Assembly: GCA_025769875.1 (NCBI GenBank)
Contig: JAGFNK010000675.1
Location: 1-26,204, forward strand
Reading direction: 5' to 3'
Source: Russula earlei
Lineage: Eukaryota > Basidiomycota > Agaricomycetes > Russulales > Russulaceae
DNA: 26,204 nt
Below, one piece after another: positions 10,230-19,223 of this stretch (positions are counted from its first letter, which is position 1; each line of letters begins with the position of its first letter). Under the pieces are notes generated by a model. The model was not told where the DNA came from. It did no database searches and was given only the letters and a program-made list of their open reading frames with translations. The translations under genes were made by a program, and so were the position numbers.

Positions 10230-11700
10230 TAACTTTAATCAGTGTCTTTCTTCCCCTTGTTGGTTCTTTATCCATTCTTCCAATGCAGTAGTATGCATTA
10301 CTCAAATAAAAAGGTGGTCAGGTAGCGCGACCACTTCTTCTTTATCCCCTTGTCCATCGTCAAGGTCAGGTCTCCTAGACAGGGCATCTGCTTTATTCCT
10401 TTCCCCTGCCTGGTGTTTCAGCTCTAAGTTGAAGTCCACCAAGAAGGTAATGTATCTTGCCACTTGACCGTTTATTCACTGAGGGTGTCGGTAATGCAAC
10501 AGGTTCGCATGGTCTGTATAGACCACCACCTTATGCTTTGCTCCCATGAGCAGGTGTCTCCAGTGCTTCAAGGCTCACACCATGACTAAGAACTCTTTGT
10601 CCCATATGTCATAGTTCTTTTCTGCTTGTTTCGAGGCTGCGGAGTAGTAACCTATTGGCCTCCTCTTTCCTTGTTTGTCCTTTTGGAATAGTACTGCTCC
10701 AATAGCATAATTGGACGTGTCTACTTCCAGTCCTGTTATAGCTGAGGACTCCCATGACCTTACGCACTTCATGCACATCCTTGATTTCTCTAGGCCAGTC
10801 CATGATTCCTCGGACCTTGGAGGCCTCAATCTTCATCTTGCCTTCATCTATGTCCCATCCCAGCATGGTTAGTTTTCGCACCATGAACTGGCACTTCTTG
10901 GGTTTCAGGAAGTATGACTTCTTCTGCATCAGCATGAGTAGTTCACTGATACATTGCTCATGGATTTCTAGTTGTTCAGGACTATCCCCTGTGGCAATTC
11001 CAAAGTCATCCAGATAGTTGACAGTGTATTCTGCCCATCCATCCAGCCAGTCACCGAAGTCTCTTCTCATCAGCCTAGTAAAGAAGGCTGGCGCGTTCTT
11101 GAGCCCGAAATACATGACATTGGGCAGGTAGGTTCCATATGGCGTCTTGAAGGCTGCCTTCCAGCGATCTCCTTCTGCCAGTCGCACATTATTGTATCCC
11201 CATTGTATATTGAACTTGGAGAACACCTTTTTCCCTTGAAGTCTTTCCACCTCTTGTTCCAGATGTGGTAAAGGTTCATTTTCTCATCTGGTCCACTGAT
11301 TTAGTCGTTGATAGTCTACAATGATCCTCTTCTCCTTGCTGTCCTTCTCGCCAATGAAGAACACTGGAGATGTGTAGCTGGATGGACCTGGAGTGATGTA
11401 TTGCTTTTCTACTTCATCAGCTAGGAATTTCTTGAGGTATTCTCATTCATCTCATGTTAGGGGGTACACTTTGCAGTTTAGCTCCTTTGGTGCATCAGGT
11501 AACAGTTCTATCTGCATATCTGGTTCCCTTGGTGGTGGGAACCTCTGGGACTTCTCTTCTGAGAAGACATCTGCAAAGTGGTGGAATTGCTTTGGAACAT
11601 TGGCAAGGGGGTCCTCTCCTTCCTGTGGTTCAATTGACTGCTGGGCCCACCTCTGAGCAATATTTGTCTTCTGTAGGTAAATGGCTTCCCCTTTCTTCAA
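10230..11700 (-). pseudogene. Gypsy reverse transcriptase and RNase H, inactivated
   Basis: RT starts with FHHFADVFSEEKSQRFPPP. Motif A reads FSKFNIQWGYNN, where the catalytic Asp is replaced by Asn (codon at 11209-11211). Motif B region is PAFFTRLM and motif C is YLDDF. The thumb ends abruptly at VRKVMGVL (near 10750) and reads, after a frameshift, into RNase H (LEVDTSNYAIGAVLF). RNase H keeps Asp (EVDTS), Glu (WDKEFLVMV) and Asp (VVYTDHANL), then HQAGERNKADALSRRPD. In-frame TGA codons lie at 11452, 11443, 10575, 10476, 10302 and 10239. It would copy the element's RNA into DNA; it is dead several times over. Confidence 0.9.
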
Positions 11701-11959
11701 TTGTTGGCTTTCATCTCTTGCTCGCTTTTGGATATTTGCGACATAGAGATCCAGGTACTTGTATCAAGCAGTCTCAATCTGTACTGCTCCTTCCATCAGC
11801 TGTCCTTTCTTCCAGTTGATGGTGGGGTTGAACTCATATAGGAAGGGATATCCCAGGATGACCCGATCCATTCCTAAATCTGTGAGATAGAACTTTTGCA
11901 AGCTCTCCTTCTCCTTATATCAGATGTGAAGCCAGCAGTAATGGGTGAGTTCCCCTTGC

Positions 11960-12196
11960 TTATTCTGGGTTCCGTTGACATTTTCGTACTACCATGGGTT
12001 CATGTAGTTCTTGTTTCCCAATCTTCAGTCTTTTCCAAGCTGAGTGATCAATAAAGTTCTCTGTTGCTCCACTGTCTAGTAGAGCAGATTCCTCAGCCAT
12101 CATGTGTGCAGTGATGAAAGTGAATGGAATATTCATAGCATCCAGTCTTCTAATGTACACTTGCAACACACTATTCTTCCTAAGCCAGGCTGTCAA
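11960..12196 (-). pseudogene. Gypsy aspartic protease
   Basis: A retropepsin-like segment with the active site ALLDSGATENFID, preceded by MNIPFTFITAHMMAEE and followed by HSAWKRLKIGKQELHEP. It sits between the Gag zinc knuckle and RT, as usual for gypsy Gag-Pol. The active-site triad Asp-Ser-Gly is intact. The link from the end of Gag (ELMEQGF) to this segment changes frame near 12200. Confidence 0.85.
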
Positions 12197-12387
12197 CTTA
12201 GGTGTTCCTAAAAACCCTGTTCCATCAGTTCTTCCAATAAGTCCTCCTTCTGTTTGGTGGACATCTTCTTTATGGACGCAGAGAAGGAGCTCTTGTTATA
12301 GGTAGGAGGAGGAGATGTGGATTGTCCAGAGACAGTGCTTTCATTTCCACTGTCCCCTGAGTCGTCTTCCTTTTCTGTTTCCAGAGC

Positions 12388-14106
12388 TCAAGCTTTTCCT
12401 TTGTCCCTTGGGTTACTTGATTTCTTTTTGACTCTGTCCTTGTCAGGATAGTTCTGGCTGATATGCCCTGCTTTCTTGCAGATGAAGCATTTCCCTTCTG
12501 CTAGCAGTTTCTTCTTCTCCTCTGTCAGAGGAGGACGTTGCTTGGTCCTTGCTGCATCAGTGGATACCGAGTCCACTTCCATAGCATTTGGGTCTCTTTG
12601 GTTTCGCCTTTTCCCAGCCTGTAGGGATTTCATGCAATTCTCCCTGGTGGTCAACAATCCACCTCCAGATCCAATATTAGCTTTCATGAGCTGGTCTCTG
12701 GCCTGTTCCTCCCTAGCAGCATTGATCCATGCTTGCAGATCATTGATGGCAGGTATGTCTCTGACTGGTCAATTGTAGATTCATCGCACCAGCCAGGTGA
12801 TCAGTCCAGCTTTATAGGCTTTGACTGCTCCTGGTGAGTTCTGGTCCCATCCTGCTTTACTGAGCAGAACAAGGAATTTGCTGGTATAATCATCCAGCAA
12901 TGCTGCTTTAGACATGGACAATTGTTGTAGCTCAATGAAAGTGTCTTCAGGCTCTGTGGTGTCTTTGAATTCTCTGTAGAAGTCATCCACAAATTTGGTC
13001 CAAAAGAGCATGTCAGTTGGATCCAGCTGCACAGGTGCATAGGGAGACAGCAGGTCCCCATTTCTTTTTGCTTCTACCAGGTTCATTTGGTTGACCACCC
13101 ATTCATGCACTTTCTCTCCTTTGATGTAGGTGAGAGCTAAGGCTACTCACATCATTGGAATAGTCATGGTCGGGTTGTCACTGTTAAGCAGATTCCATAG
13201 ATTGAAATCCTGGACAAAGTACTTTGTCTTCTTTCTGTCTCCTTTAAAGACTTCAGGAGGGTCTCCTTTCAGAGATCCATTGCCACCATGGGGGCCTGGT
13301 ACCGGCTGGGGTGCAGGTTCGCTCCTGGTCCTACAGGAGGTGCTGCAGGTGGTCCTCCTCCTGGAGGACCTCCTCCGGGTGGGCCTCCTCCTGGGGCTGG
13401 TGGGCCTGTGGGTCCAAAGGGGACTCCTCCACCTCCAGGTGGTCCTCCTGCACCAGGTGGACCACCTCCAGGGTTTATTACAATGGTGGGCCCTGTTCTT
13501 CCACCTTCTGTCTGGGTGGCAATGGTGGCTGTCTGTGTCACTGCAATGGTAGCCATTTCAACTGATTCTTCTGGTTCTTCAATGATTGTTGGTTCAATGG
13601 GTGAGATGTGTACTGTCTGCTCCAGTCTTTCAGCTAGCTCCAATACTTCTGGTGCTTCTGCTTTTTGGTCTGTAGTCAGAGGGTCCAACTTCTCTGTTTC
13701 TCCACTTGATGACTTTTGTATCAATGGAGCTGGGTCGTCTACTACTGGGCTTCTGGGTTCCCAATGAGTAGTATAAGGATCTGTCTTGATTCCTACACCT
13801 AGAACCTTATATTCATCAATGTCTTTGTCCTCTTCTGCATAGGGACATCCTTTGTGGTAATCAACAAAGTACCACTGATCGTTGATGTATTCACAAGGTA
13901 GCTTCCTTTGTATCGGACCTCATATCTGTTAGGTCCTTCCTGGTCTGCCCAACACCAGATGGCAGTCCCTTTGATTCCTGAGGGTAGATCATCCCTTTCT
14001 CTAGCTTTGAACCAGCCAAATTTGGTTCCTTGCTTTGATTTCTGGTTGAACTTTACGTGTATGCTATGTTCACCTTCGATCTCCAGTTTGTCTGCTTGCC
14101 ACTGCC
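12388..14106 (-). pseudogene. Gypsy Gag (capsid and zinc knuckle), broken
   Basis: An N-terminal region (EGEHSIHVKFNQKSKQGTKF, then YINDQWYFVDYHKGCPYAEE after a frameshift near 13895) leads into an acidic Thr-rich stretch. A Gly/Pro-rich tract follows, then the retrotransposon Gag core: GDPPEVFKGDRKKTKYFVQD, VALALTYIKGEKVHEWV, FWTKFVDDFYREF, then AALLDDYTSKF. The zinc knuckle reads CFICKKAGHISQNY; its last Cys is Tyr, so zinc binding is probably lost. In-frame TGAs are at 13147-13149 (MM*VALALTY) and 12388-12390. The N-terminal part continues upstream of the L3 insertion at 15893-16173. Confidence 0.87.
13300..13470 (-). repeat. Gly/Pro-rich imperfect tandem repeat in Gag
   Basis: Short units coding for GGGPP/GGPPG repeat about a dozen times on the minus strand (for example PPGGGPPGGGPPGGGPPAA). 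It is a GC-rich low-complexity stretch separating the acidic N-terminal part of Gag from the capsid core, probably a flexible linker prone to slippage. The open frames on the plus strand here are shadows. Confidence 0.85.
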
Positions 14107-14408
14107 TGTTACAAACCAAGGCCAGGTTCTGGCTATATATTGTCCTATTTCACTCAAGAGAGACCTCTCTCACTTTGCATTGCCAACTCACTTCCGTTTC
14201 TTGGGCTACCCCTCCTGCGGTGCAAGATATCGCTATTGCAAAGGCACTATAATATGACCAGGCACCCATTTCCTAATCAGGTAATCATCGTGTGGCAGCC
14301 ACATGGCCACCCAGCCACCAAGAACCTGAAACAGCAGCACAAACTCCTAGAAACTGTTGCATAACTCATCTGACATCATCAAGGCTCCAATGACATCATG
14401 GCTGACTG

Positions 14409-15375
14409 TGTCAAGACTCACTGTTGAACTATCCAGTTCAAGAGCGAGGGGTAAGCTCAAAGACGAGTTGATAGACGTCCAAGATGGCGTGGGCAAGAAG
14501 TAGAGTCCACAGCAGTAACAAATACCAGAGAGGTATAGTTACTGGAAGAGTCGAGCAGGTATGCAGGGAAGAGGCCAGTATGGTCACAAGGGGATGGTCC
14601 TTAAAGGAGTATCCCAGGGATAGAGAGTGCCGTAAACAAATGGATAGTCTGAGGACTGTTCGCTACTTTATTGAGCGCTTATATACTACAAGAGAACTGC
14701 TACTTAGGGAACAAGTTGTAACCTTGTTATCAAGCACAATAAGGGATGAGTAAGAAGTTGGAGTGTGCTTACTGAGCATGCTCAGTCATGCTCAGTAAGC
14801 TGCTATGTAAGAAGGCTTCTTCTGATGAGTAAGAGCCTTCACTGTCCACATGTTTACTGCCTTAGTACACGTGCAAGCACCTGATTCATTTTCTGTTAGT
14901 TTGTTTAGGGCCGGTCATTTGAGGACTTGTAGTCTGGTTCAGGGAATAGTGTTATCCTATAAGGCCCCTTATATAGTTCTATTAGGGTCCCTAGAGTCGA
15001 CCCTAATGTTTCTATTAAGGTCCCTAGTATTGCCTTATAGTTTGTTCTATAGTTATTAGAGTTAGTCTAATAACGCGTTGCAGGGTCTTTGATACTGTGT
15101 TAGTGCCAATTGTAGAGCACATATAGTCAGTCCTAAAAGGGTCCCTAGGAAGGTCCTAGTACTGTCTTTTATTGCTAAAAGGGTTGCCCTTAAGTGGGGC
15201 TTGCTGTGTGTCGATTGTGCCAAGAATTGCTCGCTGCAACAATGTGCGCATGATATTGTGGACACCTCTACTCACCCCTTTTGCTCAGTGTGAACAGGGT
15301 GACACCATAGAGGCTGGGTTTCCTCCTATAAGGAAGGGTCCTTCAAGAGCCTTCTCCAGAGAATGGTTCATGACA
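14409..15375 (-). repeat. Solo LTR, family L2, copy C, nested in L3
   Basis: TGTCAAGACT to TTCATGACA, 967 bp, flanked by GACTG at 14404-14408 and 15376-15380. It inserted into an L3 LTR that had already inserted into the gypsy element, giving a three-level nest. The conserved L2 stem-loop is at 14767-14800. Confidence 0.95.
14767..14800. other. Conserved stem-loop in L2 LTR copy C
   Basis: GCTTACTGAGCATG and its inverted partner with a CTCAGT loop, identical to copy A. Confidence 0.83.
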
Positions 15376-15892
15376 GACTGAGCAACTCCATAGTGACCTC
15401 ATAGCCTCACTAAGCGCTCCACAGTGACATCATAATGATGTCATTGCTCCACAATGATCAGTAATACACCTTGACACAAGCAAGTTTATGCCTCTGTAGT
15501 CCTATTGGATGGTACCAAAGGGTCTAGAATAGTTCCAGTTCTTTGTAATCGACCCTGTACACTGTATATAAGCCCCAATGTAGCATGGCAGTTGTCAGAC
15601 TGTCCATTGATACTCTCATCTTCCTGGGTCCTCCCCTGCGACTGCTCAGTCTAAAGTCCTCCCTTGTCCTCAAGGTACTCTTCAAACAACCTGCCTTGTT
15701 TAAAGCCCACTTTCCACACTGGCCTCTACTCTTCGCCTTTGCCTTTTGCAACATGTACCAGTCCCCATCTGGTATCTTCTAGTCGTTTGGCTCATCCTCC
15801 TGTTCAACTGCCATTTATGCCTACGTACTGTCTGTTCTGACCTTGCCCACCTGCTCCTGAGTCCTTAGTGATCAGCAGTATGTGTCTTGACA

Positions 15893-16173
15893 CTGCCTTT
15901 CCTAGGGAGTCAGGACTTGTGTGCCCGCTTACCACTGTCTATGCCAATGACAGTAGGGGTCTTTACAAAAGTATGCATGTGTCCAACCATGCTGCTCGTT
16001 GAGAGTCACATAGTACACCTTCTTCTTGTCATGGAGAGGTCTGTATAGATTCTCTCCCTGGACTACTTCAGTGTAGGTTGCTGACCGTATGATGACTAGA
16101 TCCTAGTCCTAAGGCTTTCCTGCCTATTTCTGGTTTGCTTTCACAGCAATGTCTGTGATAGAAGCTTGACTTA
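15893..16173 (-). pseudogene. Gypsy leader and N-terminal end of Gag
   Basis: This stretch lies between the L3 solo LTR and the gypsy 5' LTR. On the minus strand one frame reads DLVIIRSATYTEVVQGENLY, then VYYVTLNEQHGWTHAYFCKD and PYCHWHRQW, then meets stops before rejoining the Gag frame at RQWQADKLE beyond the L3 insertion. The Cys/His cluster FCKDPYCHWH may once have bound a metal; that is inference. The bases next to the LTR (TAAGTCAAGC) do not begin with TGG, so no ordinary tRNA primer-binding site is visible. Confidence 0.55.
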
Positions 16174-16793
16174 TGTTAAGGCTCCAAAGTGCCTTAAATA
16201 AGATCAATGGTCACATCTATAAAGGCATCCTACCAATGCAGATATGCTTGAGTCAAGCAAGCAATACTCATGGAGGGGAAGGAGTGTTAGATCCTTCTGG
16301 AGTATGGCAATATGATGAGAGGGGCTCTGCAGACTGGGGTAGGAGTCAACTGTTTGGGATTGGCAAACTAAGTCGAGCTTAAGGCTCAACTGCTACAACT
16401 GGGGGCTTTATATAGCCCTACAGGGATAAGGTTTGTGCTACTGTAGTACTGGTTGGTACTATAGAAGCAAAAGGTGGCTCATGGAAGTGAGGTTGCTTCT
16501 ATGTGAACGATCTCAGTGCTGGAAGCATTAAGTGCTTCCCTAGTAGCAATCTCAGTGTCATAAGTACTTTCCCAATATGGAAGGAACGTACATGGCAGTA
16601 AAGGAACATCTGGGACAGAAGCAATGCTACTCATTGCTTCTCTAATACATCTTAAGGAAGATACGATCAACGCGTTCCGAACGCAATATCAACTAACATA
16701 AACAATCAAGATCTGATGCACATATGATGCAAATGGTGCAGTCCATAGTTCAGGTGTTCTGGCATCTTCCAGACCCAAAACCACTCAGTAACA
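16174..16793 (-). repeat. L1 LTR, 5' LTR of the gypsy element
   Basis: TGTTAAGG to CAGTAACA, 620 bp, next to the Gag leader of the minus-strand gypsy element. It interrupts the pogo-type transposase on its right side (NAENYQQ then the LTR terminus). Several sites that are CG in the copy at 9425-10044 are TG or CA here. Confidence 0.9.
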
Positions 16794-17740
16794 CACTGTT
16801 GATAGTTCTCTGCATTGGTCCATCCAGCATCTGAGAAATAGAGGCTTGAGTAGTTATCTAATCAGCAGTCACAAGAGGCAGATCCGATGCAGAGTGCACA
16901 CCTTCCCCATTCCTCATTGCTTAGATTGCACAGATCTAGGGTAGAGCCTGATTGAAGACAGAATGATGGCGGAACAACTGCTCCAGCAGCTGAGACACAT
17001 TCTAGGATAGTTACCAGCTCAAGATTATCACTCTTCATGATGAATTTGGTGCGCTGCAATCTCAGAAAGCAGTACTTCCTTCCAGTACTCTTCCAACCCC
17101 CACCCATCTGGATACCCTTCTCATCCATGTTCCAGATGTGTTTGGGAGGAATCCCATCAAACTCTGCATGGAGGTTATCTAGCTGATCAAAGTAATGATT
17201 TATGACCACAGGATTGAAGTGCTTTGCACGTTTGGGTTCAAGCTTTGAGGGCTTTGCCAGAGATAGATCTTGATGTCTTGCCAAGGACTTCCTGAGCCAT
17301 GTTTTCTCAACTGTCTTGCCAGAGATGACAGTTGCATGCATCTGAATGTCTGCTTTGGATAATGGAATCCCCATTGAACCACGCTGAGCTGCCCATTGTG
17401 CAAGCACTTTCTCCTGATCTGGAGCAAGCTTTTGTCTTTGGGCAGCACTAACACTCAGGGTTGGATGGCGACCTTTGGCCCAATCTGTAAGCATTGACAA
17501 TGCAATCTACAGCACTTGTTTGATGAGGCAGAATGGGTAGATCTTAGATTCACTCACTCCCGATGCTCTGGTGGCTGATTGGAATGAAACATATCTACCA
17601 GCACTGATATTGTCTATAATCTCTTGGATTTGGCCCTCATGCCTTGTTTTATATGCAGACCTCTTTCTCTGAGCAGGTATATGGTAATCAACAAAATGAC
17701 ATGATGTGACGCGATGTGATACACTAAATTCTGTGTGCAC
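16794..17740 (-). pseudogene. Pogo-type transposase, truncated by the gypsy LTR
   Basis: About 315 codons of a Tc1/mariner-superfamily, pogo-type transposase on the minus strand. First comes an HTH-like part (EIIDNISAGRYVSFQSATRA), then a CENP-B-like DNA-binding part (LVLAQWAAQRGSMGIPLSKA region, KTWLRKSLARH), then the start of the DDE catalytic domain with the first Asp in HIWNMDEKGIQMGG. In-frame stops occur as TAG near 17507 and TGA at 16862-16864; reading continues as LDNYSSLYFSDAGWTNAENY to the LTR. The second and third catalytic acids are missing. The protein would cut and paste its own element at TA sites; this copy cannot. Confidence 0.85.
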
Positions 17741-18263
17741 TAGGCCTCCAGAGTGCTAGAGCCATCGTGCATGATAAGATTAACTGCTAATTACTCTTTT
17801 TGGCCTAATTGACCATTGAGTGGCATGCAACTCATGACCAACTAAGAGCTCCAACTCAGACTAAGAGCTCCGACAAGGCATCAGCCAGCAAGCGTGACAA
17901 ACAGCCATTTTTAGATTTTGAAACACAACATGATTTTCATCAAAAAAATTTATTGTGTATGTAGATAAAAGGTACTATATACAGTATGCAAAGTATTGTA
18001 GTGGTTGAGTAAGAGCTACATGAGAAATTGATGGTGTCTGAAGATGGGTGCTGTCTGAAGATGGGTGCAGGGAGTCTTTGACATTTACCAGTGGGTTGAA
18101 TTACCATAAAAGGCAATTGTGTCGGGAAGAGAATCGGGACTTCAATCATGCATTAACAGATGTAATTTAGTTATATAAGTGAGTTAATAATAAGATAACT
18201 CCTTACCTTTTTCCCCTACCAAAAAAAAAAAGAAATGCAATCTCATTTCTGATTGATTGGCAT
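17741..18263. other. Non-coding, AT-rich; contains left arm of an inverted repeat
   Basis: Sequence upstream of the pogo transposase. It contains a short direct duplication (GTCTGAAGATGGGTGC at about 18034 and 18051), the 64 bp arm at 18091-18154, and an A-rich tract near 18220-18231. No gene was seen. Confidence 0.5.
18091..18154 (+). repeat. Left arm of a 64 bp inverted repeat
   Basis: It pairs with 20700-20763 in inverted orientation at 56 of 64 positions, including a run of 23 identical bases ending in GTGGGTTGAATTACC. It may be the terminal repeat of a DNA transposon; no flanking TA or other duplication is obvious. Confidence 0.75.
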
Positions 18264-18690
18264 TGTCATGACTCACTGTTGAACTATCCAGTTCAAGAGT
18301 GAGGGATAAGCTCAAAGACAAGTCGGTAGATGTCCAAGACAGCATGGGCAAGAAGTAATGTCCAGAGTAGTAACAAATACCAAAGAGGTATGGTTACTGG
18401 GAGTGTCGAGCAGTTATGCAGGGAAGAGGCCAGAATGATCACAAGGGGATGGTCCTAAATGGAGTATCCCAGGGATAGAGAGTGCCATAAACAAATGGAC
18501 AGTCTGGAGACTGTCCAGTACTTTATTGAGTGCTTATATACTACAAGAGAGCTATTAAATAAAGGATGCATTGTAACCTTGTTATCAATCACAATAGCTA
18601 GATAAGTAAGGCATCCAGGGGTGCTTGGTAAGCATGCTCAGTCATGCTGAGTAATCTGCTGAGTAAGGAGGGCTTTGGTGATGAGTAATA
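18264..18690 (-). repeat. Truncated, diverged L2 LTR
   Basis: It starts TGTCATGACTCACTG and follows the L2 consensus up to the stem-loop zone and the GATGAGTAA segment, then loses similarity near 18690. The stem-loop arms are degraded. It is clearly older than copies A-C or of a different subfamily. Confidence 0.8.
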
Positions 18691-18870
18691 GTTCTTGGAG
18701 TTCATGTGATCACCATGTGAACTTCAGGCTTACTAATACAGTTAGTAAACCTCATTAACTCTCCCCTGGGAACCTGGGCATGTAGATCTCCATTTTAGGA
18801 GTCTCCTGGTTGAGTTTACATTTCATGTGTTGAGTGGTTATAAGGGTTGAACCAATTTACTATAGTAAAG
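18691..18870. other. No gene or repeat recognised
   Basis: Unannotated spacer between the truncated L2 LTR and the SINE-like unit. It includes a short inverted element, GTTCATGTGATCACCATGTGAAC, which may be the remnant of the LTR end. Confidence 0.4.
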
Positions 18871-19137
18871 GCTGGATGGCTCACTGGCCATGAGTGTTTG
18901 GTCCAGTTGGTTAGAGGTCCTGGGTTCAATCCTGGCAGTGGGCTATCTTTCAAGGTGACTTGGAGCTGAACTTGGCACTGTTGTCTTGTAAGTGTACAAT
19001 GCTTATTGTTATCCCCTTCAACAGAAGGCCATAGCTGGCTTCTGTAACAAGGGTCTTGGGTTCAATCCTGTGTAATGGACTATTATGTGAGATATAACTG
19101 GAGTCAATCTTGGCACTGTTGTCTTGCTTGTCAATAG
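18871..19137 (+). repeat. tRNA-derived SINE-like dimer
   Basis: Two related units lie head to tail. Each has a B-box-like GGTTCAATCCT (18923-18933 and 19059-19069, 136 bp apart) and each ends in TTGGCACTGTTGTCTTG. Unit 1 has two possible A boxes: TGGCTCACTGG at 18877, with tRNA-like spacing of 46 bp to the B box, and TGGTCCAGTTG at 18899, a perfect consensus match but too close. The run GTTGGTTAGAG upstream of the B box resembles a tRNA D-arm. No cloverleaf with paired acceptor ends can be drawn, so it is not a tRNA gene. Confidence 0.6.
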
Positions 19138-19223
19138 TCATATGCATTCCTTGTTAAGTCCCTTTGAGGTCCCCTTAATAGAATGGACTCTTTGAGAGCA
19201 TTCATGACAGGCATGCCATCCAC

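Larger units (their letters stand above)
14107..15892 (+). repeat. Solo LTR, family L3, copy 1, itself interrupted by L2
   Basis: It runs from TGTTACAAACC to GTCTTGACA and is flanked by CTGCC at 14102-14106 and 15893-15897, a perfect 5 bp duplication. Without the nested L2 LTR (14409-15375) and one copy of its target it is about 814 bp. A TATATAA box is at 15565-15571. The second copy is inverted at 19224-20053. It separates the Gag N-terminal end from the rest of Gag. Confidence 0.93.
3915..16793 (-). mobile_element. Decayed Ty3/gypsy chromovirus with L1 LTRs and five nested solo LTRs
   Basis: The minus-strand order is 5' LTR (16174-16793), Gag, protease, RT, RNase H, integrase, chromodomain, C-terminal extension, polypurine tract, 3' LTR (3915-4533). 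Excising the five nested LTRs, each with one copy of its duplicated target, leaves about 8.5 kb. Integrase after RNase H plus a chromodomain identifies a gypsy chromovirus. All coding parts carry stops, frameshifts or missense changes in key residues. The flanks AGTGT (3910-3914) and CACTG (16794-16798) do not match, so the pair of LTRs may not derive from one simple insertion. Confidence 0.9.

Noticed and set aside
5890..13149. Recoding or readthrough of TGA as a programme of the element
   Set aside because: TGA also breaks the copia element and the transposase at CGA-type positions, and it occurs together with frameshifts and loss of catalytic residues, so decay is the simpler reading.
13288..13767. 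Long plus-strand frame rich in Gly and Pro
   Set aside because: It is the mirror of the Gly/Pro-rich tract in Gag on the minus strand.
4728..15375. A full-length L2 retrotransposon spanning two L2 LTRs
   Set aside because: Each L2 copy has its own matching target duplication and lies in gypsy or L3 sequence, so each is a separate solo LTR.
18871..18950. A tRNA gene
   Set aside because: A and B boxes are present, but no acceptor stem or anticodon arm can be folded; the repeat of the unit downstream favours a SINE.
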